Part shown: piece by piece, positions 1 through 5,002 of the stretch
Position numbering within the stretch: position 1 is the stretch's first letter
Layout of the letters: each line of letters starts with the position of its first letter
From: an uncultured Chlorobiales bacterium
GTDB taxonomy: Bacteria > Bacteroidota > Chlorobiia > Chlorobiales > Thermochlorobacteraceae
Assembly: GCA_937959145.1 (NCBI GenBank)
Contig: CALGMC010000089.1
Location: 1-5,002, forward strand
DNA: 5,002 bases
Direction of reading: 5' to 3'
Notes under the pieces: model-generated
Told to the model about the DNA's origin: nothing
Databases searched by the model: none
The model's input: only the letters and a program-made list of their open reading frames with translations
Made by a program: the position numbers and the translations under genes

Positions 1-1
1 G

Positions 2-439
2 CCATTGCAAGAGGCTCTTGACGTTGTTGAAAAAACAGGCGTGCAGCGACATCTTGACCATTTATACATTCACCTTTCAGGTATCTACGAACAACTTGGC
101 GACTTCAAGCAGGCACTTCTCTATCACAAGCAATATATGGCAGTCTCTGAAAAGCAGTTCGGCAAGCAAATGACCGAAAAAATCAATGCACTTGAACTGC
201 AGTTCGCGCTCAAAGAAGCCCAAAAGAACGCACAAATTGCCGAACAGACCGAAAAGATTAAGCAACTTGAAGAAATGGTTACCATCTGCGCGTGGTCAGG
301 AAAAATTAAGATGGACAATAAGTGGGTTCGCGTTGAGGAATTTTTGCAAAAGAAATTCGGCTTCAAAGTCTCTCACGGCATCACCGAAACCATGGCTGAA
401 AAATTGCGCCAGCAGTATAACAGCGGCAAAGCACTTTGA
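2..439 (+). CDS. TPR/coiled-coil protein, 3' fragment with a degenerate Cys-motif C-terminal module
   Basis: This is the C-terminal 145 residues of a larger protein. The frame is open to the left edge, so the TTG at position 5 is probably an internal Leu rather than a start. Residues 19-52 fit one TPR unit: Y22, L25, S26, Y29, A38 and Y45 fall at consensus positions. Residues about 53-92 are a charged helix rich in Lys, Glu, Gln and Ala that is likely to form a coiled coil. Residues about 94-136 resemble the module found at the C-terminus of many PAS, histidine-kinase and response-regulator proteins, recognised here by ICAW followed later by SHGI. In the usual form of that module four cysteines form two pairs; here only C96 remains. 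TPR plus coiled coil is common in signalling and scaffold proteins, and the missing N-terminal part may hold more TPRs or a catalytic domain. The specific function is unknown. The stop abuts the convergent glcF-like stop with no spacer. Confidence 0.75.
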   Translation, partial: PLQEALDVVEKTGVQRHLDHLYIHLSGIYEQLGDFKQALLYHKQYMAVSEKQFGKQMTEKINALELQFALKEAQKNAQIAEQTEKIKQLEEMVTICAWSGKIKMDNKWVRVEEFLQKKFGFKVSHGITETMAEKLRQQYNSGKAL

Positions 440-1720
440 TTATCCCCTCACTGCCATCTGCAACGCCGTTGCAAGATGAATCGCCTTCGTTTTCACACCT
501 GCCTCTTTCAAACCGTATTGGAGTTGTAGCAAACAGCCCGGGTTTGCGGTTATCACAAAATCCGCCTTCGTTTTCTGAATCGCCTCGACTTTGAGTTTCA
601 AAAATTCTTCCGACCAATCGGGTTGCAAGAGGTTGTAAATTCCTGCACTGCCACAACATTCAGGCGAATTAAGTTCAACGACTTCCGCAAAGGCGCGTCG
701 CAAAAGTGTTCTCGGTTGCGTTTTGATTTTTTGTCCATGCTCTAAGTGGCATGCGTCTTGGTAGGTTACTCGTACATTGAGTTTTCTTGTTGGAGCGAAG
801 CTCAGTTCCGCAAGAAATTCCGATAAATCGCGCACCCGCTTTGCTACGCTCGTTGCGCGCCTGTGCCACTCGCTCCCTTCTTCAAAGAGTTTCGGATAGT
901 GTTTCATCATCGCGCCACACCCCGCAGAGTTCGTAACGATAGGCGCATCACTTCCTTCGAAGGCGCAAATGTTTACTTCCGCCATCTTTTTGGCTTCGCT
1001 TACATAGCCATTATGCGCGTGCAATGCACCACAACAGATTTGTCCTTTCGGCATTTGAACTGTTTTTCCCGCGACTTCCAACACGGTTGCCGTATGCGCA
1101 TGCACTTCGCTGAACGCTGTGTTCATCAAACAGCCTGAAAGAAACTGAACTGATTCGAGGTTCGGATTTGGCGTGAAGGTTTCATCAAAAAACTGTTCTG
1201 AAAAGGCGGGCGCAAGCTCATATGCGCGTTTCAATCCGTCGGGCAAGTTTTGCGCTAACGGTGATTGTTGAATCACATACAGCAGTCGCGAAACTGCCTT
1301 GAATCGTGCAGGATACGGAAAAATGTGCCTCATCACCACGTTTTTGAGGATTGAGGCAGGCTTGCTGTTTTCGAGCGTCTGAACGCGGTCTTTGGCGGCT
1401 TCAAAAATCGTTTCGTAATCGACGCCCGCAGGACACGCCGTTACGCATGCCAAACAGCCTAAGCAAGTATTGATAGCATCGCTGACGTCTTGAATTTCTT
1501 TTTCATCATTGAACTTTCCCTCGAAAATGGCGCGCGTCAGTTGGATTCGTCCGCGTGGCGAGTAGCGTTCTAAATTTGTGAGGCTATATGTTGGACACGT
1601 CGGCAAGCACAAGCCGCAGTGCATGCAGTTGAGTAGCGTCTCGTCGGAAAGAAGCGGAAAAATTTCCGAAGGATTATCGACCGTTTTTTTGTTGGTGGGT
1701 TCGTGCATGGCTTCGTTCAT
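440..1720 (-). CDS. glcF: GlcF-like iron-sulfur subunit of glycolate/2-hydroxyacid dehydrogenase
   Basis: This 426-residue protein has the family layout of GlcF, the Fe-S subunit that carries electrons from the GlcD/GlcE flavoproteins during glycolate oxidation to glyoxylate; E. coli GlcF has 407 residues. The N-terminus has two [4Fe-4S] motifs of the CxxCxxCxxxCP type, at C32/C35/C38/C42 and C86/C89/C92/C96. Two Cys-rich CCG domains follow, the first with C197, C229-C230-G and C268, the second with C324, C355-C356-G and C396. The open frame extends upstream to an ATG at 1930, but that extension lies inside tadA and has no family-like sequence. I chose the ATG at 1720; the ATG at 1708 is a near-equal alternative. 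Neither has a clear Shine-Dalgarno site, so translational coupling to tadA (47-base overlap) is likely. It is the last gene of the run. No glcD or glcE is in the window, so the exact substrate is uncertain, and other 2-hydroxyacid or heterodisulfide-type partners remain possible. Confidence 0.88.
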   Translation of the reverse strand: MNEAMHEPTNKKTVDNPSEIFPLLSDETLLNCMHCGLCLPTCPTYSLTNLERYSPRGRIQLTRAIFEGKFNDEKEIQDVSDAINTCLGCLACVTACPAGVDYETIFEAAKDRVQTLENSKPASILKNVVMRHIFPYPARFKAVSRLLYVIQQSPLAQNLPDGLKRAYELAPAFSEQFFDETFTPNPNLESVQFLSGCLMNTAFSEVHAHTATVLEVAGKTVQMPKGQICCGALHAHNGYVSEAKKMAEVNICAFEGSDAPIVTNSAGCGAMMKHYPKLFEEGSEWHRRATSVAKRVRDLSEFLAELSFAPTRKLNVRVTYQDACHLEHGQKIKTQPRTLLRRAFAEVVELNSPECCGSAGIYNLLQPDWSEEFLKLKVEAIQKTKADFVITANPGCLLQLQYGLKEAGVKTKAIHLATALQMAVRG

Positions 1721-2165
1721 GTCGGGCTTTGGCAAAAAATTCTTTAAGGAGTGCGGTTGTCTTTTCTTCCATAATGCCGCCGATGAGCTCAACGCGATGA
1801 TTGAGTTTGGGATTTTCGAGCAAGTTGAAGAGCGTTCCTGCCGCGCCCATTTTGGCGTCATAACTACCAAAGACGACGCGCCCGACTTTGGCAAGCAGAA
1901 TCGCACCTGCACACATCGGACATGGCTCAAGCGTTACGACCAGCGTGCAATCTTGAAGATACTTCGATTCCATTGTTGCCATCGCCGCCGTCAGAGCAAT
2001 CATTTCGGCGTGGGCGGTTGCATCGCCAAGCATTTCGGTTTGATTAAACCCGCGCCCGACCACGCTTCCGTTTGAATCCAATACCACCGCACCCACAGGC
2101 ACTTCATCTTTCTCAAACGCTTTTTCGGCTTCGCGCAAGGCGAGCGACATCCATCGTTCCATCAT
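1674..2165 (-). CDS. tadA: tRNA-specific adenosine deaminase TadA
   Basis: TadA deaminates adenosine 34 to inosine in the anticodon of tRNA-Arg(ACG), allowing one tRNA to read CGU, CGC and CGA; it acts in the cytosol as a homodimer. The protein (163 residues from this start) carries the cytidine/deoxycytidylate deaminase zinc site: HAE, with the Zn-binding His and catalytic Glu at residues 52-54, and PCPMC, with Cys82 and Cys85. Family hallmarks include EVPVGAV near residue 21, VTLEPCPMCAGA, GRVVFG, the D-A-K-x-GAAG segment and LNHRVE. Length and end points match E. coli TadA (167 residues). The frame can be extended to a GTG at 2198, which adds 11 residues; I prefer the ATG at 2165 because it places MERWM where other TadA proteins begin (HEYWM in E. 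coli). No clear ribosome-binding site decides between them. The gene follows the GNAT gene by about 58 bases and overlaps the glcF-like gene by 47. Confidence 0.95.
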   Translation of the reverse strand: MMERWMSLALREAEKAFEKDEVPVGAVVLDSNGSVVGRGFNQTEMLGDATAHAEMIALTAAMATMESKYLQDCTLVVTLEPCPMCAGAILLAKVGRVVFGSYDAKMGAAGTLFNLLENPKLNHRVELIGGIMEEKTTALLKEFFAKARHERSHARTHQQKNGR

Positions 2166-2206
2166 GGTGTTTGAAGTTGCTTGTGCGAAACTTAACACGC
2201 TTTCGG

Positions 2207-2234
2207 CTTTAAGCCAATTCTCTTTAAGCCAATT
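2207..2234. repeat. 13-bp direct repeat, period 15, over the GNAT stop codon
   Basis: CTTTAAGCCAATT occurs at 2207-2219 and again, identically, at 2222-2234, two bases apart. Copy two contains the last codons and the TAA stop of the GNAT gene (minus strand). Because the period is 15 bases, copy one supplies a second in-frame TAA five codons downstream. This looks like a small tandem duplication fixed in the GNAT-tadA spacer. Confidence 0.75.
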
Positions 2235-2829
2235 TCACCTTCGGATAATTTCCGTTCAGAAATTTCTCGAAGAGCGACTTGCGCATCAGCTTGTATTCGT
2301 CATTCAAGAGCGCAAAAGTGTTCAAATCTTTCCATCGTGAAGGGGCAACTTTGCCTGCCAATTTCTGCACGCCCTCGAAGCGGAATCCGATTTTTTCAAT
2401 GACGCGATTGCTTGCGACGTTGTCAGTCGCCGCCGATACGGCAACACGATGCAATTTCACTTCCATAAACAAGCCTTCCAAAATCAGCACGGTGGCTTCG
2501 GTAGCATAGCCTTTGCCTGCAAATTCTGTCGCAATCCAATAGCCAATGCTTGCCGATTCGTTCAGCCAATCAATCGGATGTGTGCTAATCACGCCGATGA
2601 GTTCTTTGTGCGATTTGAGCACAACGCCAAAATGAAAGGCTTGATTGAGGTTCATTTCTTGAACGGCACGAAGCAAAAATTCATCTTCGTCTTTGCGCGT
2701 TACTTTCTCTTGCATCCAAGGCATAAATTCGCGCAGGTCGTTTGCTGACGCATTGATAAGCGAGACAAGGCGTTCCGAATCGGAAAAGTTTAGCGGGCGC
2801 AGGAACAGACGGTCTCCGAGAATTTCCAT
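2224..2829 (-). CDS. GNAT-family N-acetyltransferase, RimJ/RimL-like
   Basis: This 201-residue protein is a GCN5-related acetyltransferase, which transfers acetyl from acetyl-CoA to an amine. The start (GDRLFLRPL at residues 5-13, then a helix with LREFMPWM) is typical of the RimJ/RimL group, whose known members acetylate N-termini of ribosomal proteins or small amines. The central fold elements are visible: FGVVLKS and ELIGVIS (residues about 67-81), IGYWIATEF leading into the acetyl-CoA pyrophosphate loop AGKGYATEA (about residues 104-112), and the conserved N-V-A-S-N-R-V-I-E-K-I-G-F segment of the cofactor site (about 137-149). The loop begins with Ala where Gln or Arg is usual. The start ATG is 5 bases after the GlmU-like stop, showing tight coupling. 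The substrate cannot be read from the sequence. A role in amino-sugar acetylation is conceivable because of its neighbour, but similarity points to the RimL type rather than to glucosamine-6-phosphate acetyltransferases. Confidence 0.9.
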   Translation of the reverse strand: MEILGDRLFLRPLNFSDSERLVSLINASANDLREFMPWMQEKVTRKDEDEFLLRAVQEMNLNQAFHFGVVLKSHKELIGVISTHPIDWLNESASIGYWIATEFAGKGYATEATVLILEGLFMEVKLHRVAVSAATDNVASNRVIEKIGFRFEGVQKLAGKVAPSRWKDLNTFALLNDEYKLMRKSLFEKFLNGNYPKVKLA

Positions 2830-2834
2830 CGTGA

Positions 2835-3569
2835 TTATGTGCGAGAAAGTAAAATGGCTTCGGCTTCTTTGAGTTGCTCGGGCGTATTGATGCCGCGAAT
2901 TTCGTCGAAGTTAGTTGCCGTAACAGCGGCAATGCGCTCGCCTTTTGAGAAGAAAATTTTGAAGACATCGGGCAGGTAGTATTCGCCTTGTGCATTGTCG
3001 TTTGAAATTTGCTTCAAGGCGTCGAAGAGTTTTTGTTTGTTGAAGGCGTAAATGCCCGAGTTAATTTCTTTAATGGCAAGTTCGGCAGGCGAGGCGTCCT
3101 TATGCTCAACAATTTTGAGCACGTCGCCTTGTTCGCCGCGAATCACTCTGCCGTAGCCCGTTGGGTCTTCGAGCGTGGCGGTTAGGACGGTGGCGACGAC
3201 TTTTTTTTCGCGATGCACTTTGAGCAGTTCCGTGAGCGTTTCGGCTTTGGTTAGTGGCACATCGCCTGAAAGCACGAGCACTTCGCCCTCAAAATTGCGC
3301 AACGCCGATTCGGCTTGCATAACCGCGTGCCCTGTGCCAAGTTGCGGCGATTGAAGTGCGTAATCAATGCGATAGAAGTTCGTCGCTTCCCTTACGGCGT
3401 CGGCTTGATGACCAACAATCAGCACGATTTTTTCGGGATTGAGTGCGAAGGCAGTATCGAGGACGTAATGAATCATCGGACGGCAGTTGAGCGCGTGAAG
3501 GACTTTGGCTAAGTCAGATTTCATTCGCGTGCCCTTGCCCGCCGCCATAATCACAATGGCTAACGACAT
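2835..3569 (-). CDS. Stand-alone GlmU N-terminal-type nucleotidyltransferase (UDP-GlcNAc pyrophosphorylase-like)
   Basis: This 244-residue protein matches the N-terminal uridylyltransferase half of GlmU, which joins GlcNAc-1-phosphate and UTP to give UDP-GlcNAc for peptidoglycan and lipopolysaccharide synthesis. Visible hallmarks are the nucleotide-binding loop AAGKGTRM (residues 9-16), K22 and the following VLH, QLGTGHA (76-82), SGDVPL with the metal-binding D103, GYGRVIR (138-144), IVEHKDAS (153-160), EINSGIYAF, DNAQGEYYLPD (191-201) and IRGIN with N228. The residues known to bind uridine, sugar and Mg2+ in GlmU all appear present. Bifunctional GlmU has about 450 residues, and the left-handed beta-helix acetyltransferase half is entirely absent here. 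The protein ends cleanly at an ordinary TAA, five bases before the next gene, and no hexapeptide repeats lie in any nearby frame, so it is naturally short rather than broken. Specificity for GlcNAc-1-P is likely but not proven, since related single-domain enzymes use other sugars. The start ATG lacks a clear Shine-Dalgarno site. Confidence 0.9.
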   Translation of the reverse strand: MSLAIVIMAAGKGTRMKSDLAKVLHALNCRPMIHYVLDTAFALNPEKIVLIVGHQADAVREATNFYRIDYALQSPQLGTGHAVMQAESALRNFEGEVLVLSGDVPLTKAETLTELLKVHREKKVVATVLTATLEDPTGYGRVIRGEQGDVLKIVEHKDASPAELAIKEINSGIYAFNKQKLFDALKQISNDNAQGEYYLPDVFKIFFSKGERIAAVTATNFDEIRGINTPEQLKEAEAILLSRT

Positions 3570-3607
3570 GTCAGAAATCGTTGAGATTGGTGATGGTCAA
3601 GATGCTT

Positions 3608-3994
3608 TCAGGTGAGCACAAACGATTCTTCTCCCACACGGTAGAGTTTTGTTGGGCGGTTTTGTTTATCGACGAGCACGACGAGCGGCTTGTATTGTTT
3701 GGCTTCTTCGCGCGTCATTTCAGCGTAGGTCATGATGATGATTTCATCGCCGACGGCGGCAAGACGCGCACATGCGCCGTTCAGTTGCACGACACCCGAC
3801 CCGCGTTCTCCCTCGATAATGTAGGTTTCAAACCGTGCGCCGTTGTTGTTATTGACGATTTGCACTTTCTCGTTCGGCATCATGTCTGCCGTTTCAATCA
3901 AATCGGCATCGAGCGTGATGCTACCTTCGTAGTATAAATCGGCGTGAGTAACCGTTGCGCGATGAATTTTTGATTTCAAAATGTGTAAGTGCAT
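3608..3994 (-). CDS. panD: Aspartate 1-decarboxylase precursor (pyruvoyl enzyme)
   Basis: PanD decarboxylates L-aspartate to beta-alanine, which PanC joins to pantoate to make pantothenate, the precursor of coenzyme A. The proenzyme cleaves itself between Gly24 and Ser25, turning Ser25 into a pyruvoyl group. Both residues are here in YYEGSITLD (residues 21-29), in register with the E. coli enzyme. Other conserved residues also match that numbering: K9, R54, T57 and Y58. The THADLYYEG segment, the N-G-A-R-F-E-T-Y motif, GERGSG and NGACARLAAVGD complete a full-length 128-residue protein. The frame is open upstream to an ATG at 4066, but I chose the ATG at 3994 because it gives the family N-terminus (HLHILKSKIHRATVTHAD) and the upstream ATG lies against the ilvE terminator. 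A purine stretch, GAGAAG, lies about 12 bases upstream and may act as a weak ribosome-binding site. It is the first gene of the five-gene run. Confidence 0.97.
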   Translation of the reverse strand: MHLHILKSKIHRATVTHADLYYEGSITLDADLIETADMMPNEKVQIVNNNNGARFETYIIEGERGSGVVQLNGACARLAAVGDEIIIMTYAEMTREEAKQYKPLVVLVDKQNRPTKLYRVGEESFVLT

Positions 3995-4036
3995 CGTCTT
4001 GTGTTTCTTCTCATTGAAAACTTCAAAAGGTAGGCG

Positions 4037-4070
4037 TAAAGTTAAAAGACTTTGACGAAAATTCACAAAA
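4037..4070 (-). promoter_or_regulatory. Possible panD-operon promoter (Bacteroidota-type boxes)
   Basis: On the minus strand, TTTTG (4070-4066) is followed after 21 bases by TAACTTTA (4044-4037). This resembles the TTTG / TANNTTTG pattern of Bacteroidota primary-sigma promoters, with one mismatch in the -7 box. It lies just after the ilvE terminator and about 40 bases before the panD ATG, where a new transcription start would be expected. The TTTTG box overlaps the end of the terminator T-tract. The region is AT-rich, so a chance match is quite possible. Confidence 0.3.
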
Positions 4071-4096
4071 AAAGTCCGCCCTTGTTGAGCGGACTT
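4067..4096 (-). terminator. Intrinsic terminator downstream of ilvE
   Basis: A perfect 8-bp stem, AAGTCCGC (4096-4089 on the minus strand) pairing with GCGGACTT (4079-4072), encloses a 9-base loop and runs directly into an unbroken T-tract reaching 4067. It begins 24 bases after the ilvE stop codon, as expected for a Rho-independent terminator of leftward transcription. On the plus strand there is no following T-run, so it is one-directional. It separates ilvE from the panD gene run. Confidence 0.9.
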
Positions 4097-4120
4097 GTAT
4101 GCTATCTCTCTGTTTCGCTT

Positions 4121-5002
4121 TTACGCTTTTGCAACTTCTCTATGCACGCCGTTGGCTTTTTGTTTCTGCTCGGGCAAGAAGGTAAGCCAGCCGTATTTAT
4201 CGTTTCCGTTACGAATGATGTTGAAGTAAGCCTCTTGGAGGGCTTTGGTTACTTCGCCGCGCTCGCCAGTTCCGATTTTGTATTTATCGATGGAGCGCAC
4301 GGGCGTAATTTCCGCCGCAGTGCCTGTCGCAAACACTTCATCGGCAACATAGAGGCTTTCGCGGCTGATGAGCGTTTCGCGCACTTCGTAGCCAAGCGAC
4401 TTTGCCAGTTTGATAACCGCACCGCGTGTAATGCCGGGCAAGAGCGATTGCGCCGTCATCGGCGTGTAAATCACTTCATCGCGCACTAAAAAGATATTTT
4501 CGCCGCTTCCTTCGGCAACATAGCCGTTCATGTCGAGCGCAATGCCTTCCGAATAGCCGTCGAGCACGGCTTCCATTTTAATGAGCGATGAGTTCAAATA
4601 ATTTCCGCCCGCTTTCGCACTTGACGGAGTCGTGTTCGGCGCAATGCGTCGCCACGAAGCAATGCGCATATCGACGCCTTTTTCAAGAGCATCTTCACCG
4701 AGATAACTTCCCCATTCCCAAACGGCAATCGCAACCTCTACTTTGGATTTCAACGGATTAACCCCTAACGCCCCTTCTCCACGAAAGACAATCGGACGAA
4801 TGTAACATGCACTCAACCCGCTTGCCATTACGGTCTCTAACACGGCTTCGCGCAATTCCAACTGCGTGAATGGGATTTCCATTCGATAAATTTTCGCCGA
4901 ATCATACAAGCGTCGCACATGCTCTTTGAGAAACAGCACCGCCGACCCTTTTTCGGTATGATAGCATCTAACGCCTTCAAAAACCGATGAGCCGTAATGA
5001 AC
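4121..5002 (-). CDS. ilvE: Branched-chain amino acid aminotransferase (5' end beyond the window)
   Basis: IlvE is a cytosolic, fold-type IV PLP enzyme that interconverts Leu, Ile and Val with their 2-oxoacids, using glutamate/2-oxoglutarate. The frame is open to the right edge. The 21 residues before the GTG at 4939 read HYGSSVFEGVRCYHTEKGSA, the conserved N-terminal BCAT segment, so that GTG is internal (Val) and the true start lies off the window, roughly 25-30 residues further upstream. The 293 visible residues include YIRPIVFRG, the catalytic Lys in SSAKAGGNYLNS (codon 4615-4613), EGIALDMNGY, the PLP-phosphate region EGSGENIF, LLPGITRGAVI, ADEVFATGTAAEITPVRS and DKYGWLTFL. About 18 extra residues rich in Lys, Gln, Glu and Ala follow the usual KYGWL end; they look like a harmless tail. 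The gene is followed by an intrinsic terminator. Its 2-oxoisovalerate product/substrate also feeds pantoate synthesis, a loose link to panD next door. Confidence 0.97.
   Translation of the reverse strand, partial: VHYGSSVFEGVRCYHTEKGSAVLFLKEHVRRLYDSAKIYRMEIPFTQLELREAVLETVMASGLSACYIRPIVFRGEGALGVNPLKSKVEVAIAVWEWGSYLGEDALEKGVDMRIASWRRIAPNTTPSSAKAGGNYLNSSLIKMEAVLDGYSEGIALDMNGYVAEGSGENIFLVRDEVIYTPMTAQSLLPGITRGAVIKLAKSLGYEVRETLISRESLYVADEVFATGTAAEITPVRSIDKYKIGTGERGEVTKALQEAYFNIIRNGNDKYGWLTFLPEQKQKANGVHREVAKA

Noticed and set aside
1683..1690. A_AAA_AAC slippery heptamer in the tadA frame (minus strand) as a programmed -1 frameshift into glcF
   Set aside because: A -1 shift from the tadA frame enters the third frame, not the glcF frame (which is +1 relative to tadA), and tadA already has a normal length and end. 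No stimulatory structure is obvious.
1721..1930. 70-residue N-terminal extension of the glcF-like frame up to an ATG at 1930
   Set aside because: It lies wholly inside tadA and has no similarity to the family; the frame is open only as a shadow of tadA. The ATG at 1720 or 1708 gives the normal GlcF length.
1578..2075. Long plus-strand open frame opposite tadA and glcF (165 codons), and similar ones at 3581-3937 and 4052-4489
   Set aside because: They are antisense to strongly supported genes, their translations show no recognisable domain, and they follow from the codon composition of the minus-strand genes.
3995..4066. 24-residue N-terminal extension of panD from an ATG at 4066
   Set aside because: PanD needs the Gly24-Ser25 cleavage site at its usual position, which only the start at 3994 gives. 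The upstream ATG touches the ilvE terminator and would lie in the promoter region.
992..4853. Frequent GGCTTCG/GGCTTC words across the window as a possible uptake or regulatory repeat
   Set aside because: On the coding strand these read GAAGCC, mostly the common Glu-Ala codon pair in the minus-strand genes; spacing is irregular and there is no flanking conservation.
4937..4939. GTG at 4939 as the ilvE start
   Set aside because: The frame continues upstream to the window edge with the conserved HYGSSVFEG segment, so this GTG encodes an internal valine.

Overview
The window looks like ordinary chromosomal DNA from a bacterium, most plausibly of the Bacteroidota/Chlorobiota side of the tree. 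This placement is an inference from three things: Shine-Dalgarno sites are weak or absent before most starts, one putative promoter resembles the TTTG / TANNTTTG type, and the GlmU-like uridylyltransferase lacks the C-terminal half. No ribosomal RNA or other marker fixes the lineage. Coding density is very high, and no gene-free stretch reaches 300 bases; the longest is about 125 bases, between ilvE and panD.

Layout from left to right. Positions 2-439 (+) hold the 3' end of a TPR/coiled-coil protein whose start is off the left edge. Its stop codon directly abuts the stop codon of the first minus-strand gene. Everything else is on the minus strand. Read in the direction of transcription from the right, these genes are ilvE (5' end cut by the right edge, ends 4121), an intrinsic terminator (4067-4096), then a compact five-gene run: panD (3994-3608), a stand-alone GlmU-type nucleotidyltransferase (3569-2835), a RimJ/RimL-like GNAT acetyltransferase (2829-2224), tadA (2165-1674) and a glcF-like Fe-S protein (1720-440). 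Gaps inside the run are 38, 5 and about 58 bases, then a 47-base overlap, so a single transcript starting before panD is likely. A possible promoter lies between the ilvE terminator and panD.

The genes are mostly housekeeping. IlvE interconverts branched-chain amino acids and their 2-oxoacids, and one of these (2-oxoisovalerate) is also the precursor of pantoate. PanD makes beta-alanine, the other half of pantothenate. The GlmU-like protein probably makes UDP-GlcNAc or a related nucleotide sugar. TadA makes inosine at the tRNA-Arg wobble position. The GlcF-like protein is an electron-transfer subunit of a glycolate/2-hydroxyacid dehydrogenase whose flavoprotein partners are not in this window. 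I see no mobile element, CRISPR array, phage gene, tRNA or defence system. The points most worth a second look are the single-domain GlmU next to an acetyltransferase, the orphan glcF, the TPR protein's C-terminal module that seems to have lost its metal-binding cysteines, and a small tandem duplication over the acetyltransferase stop codon.
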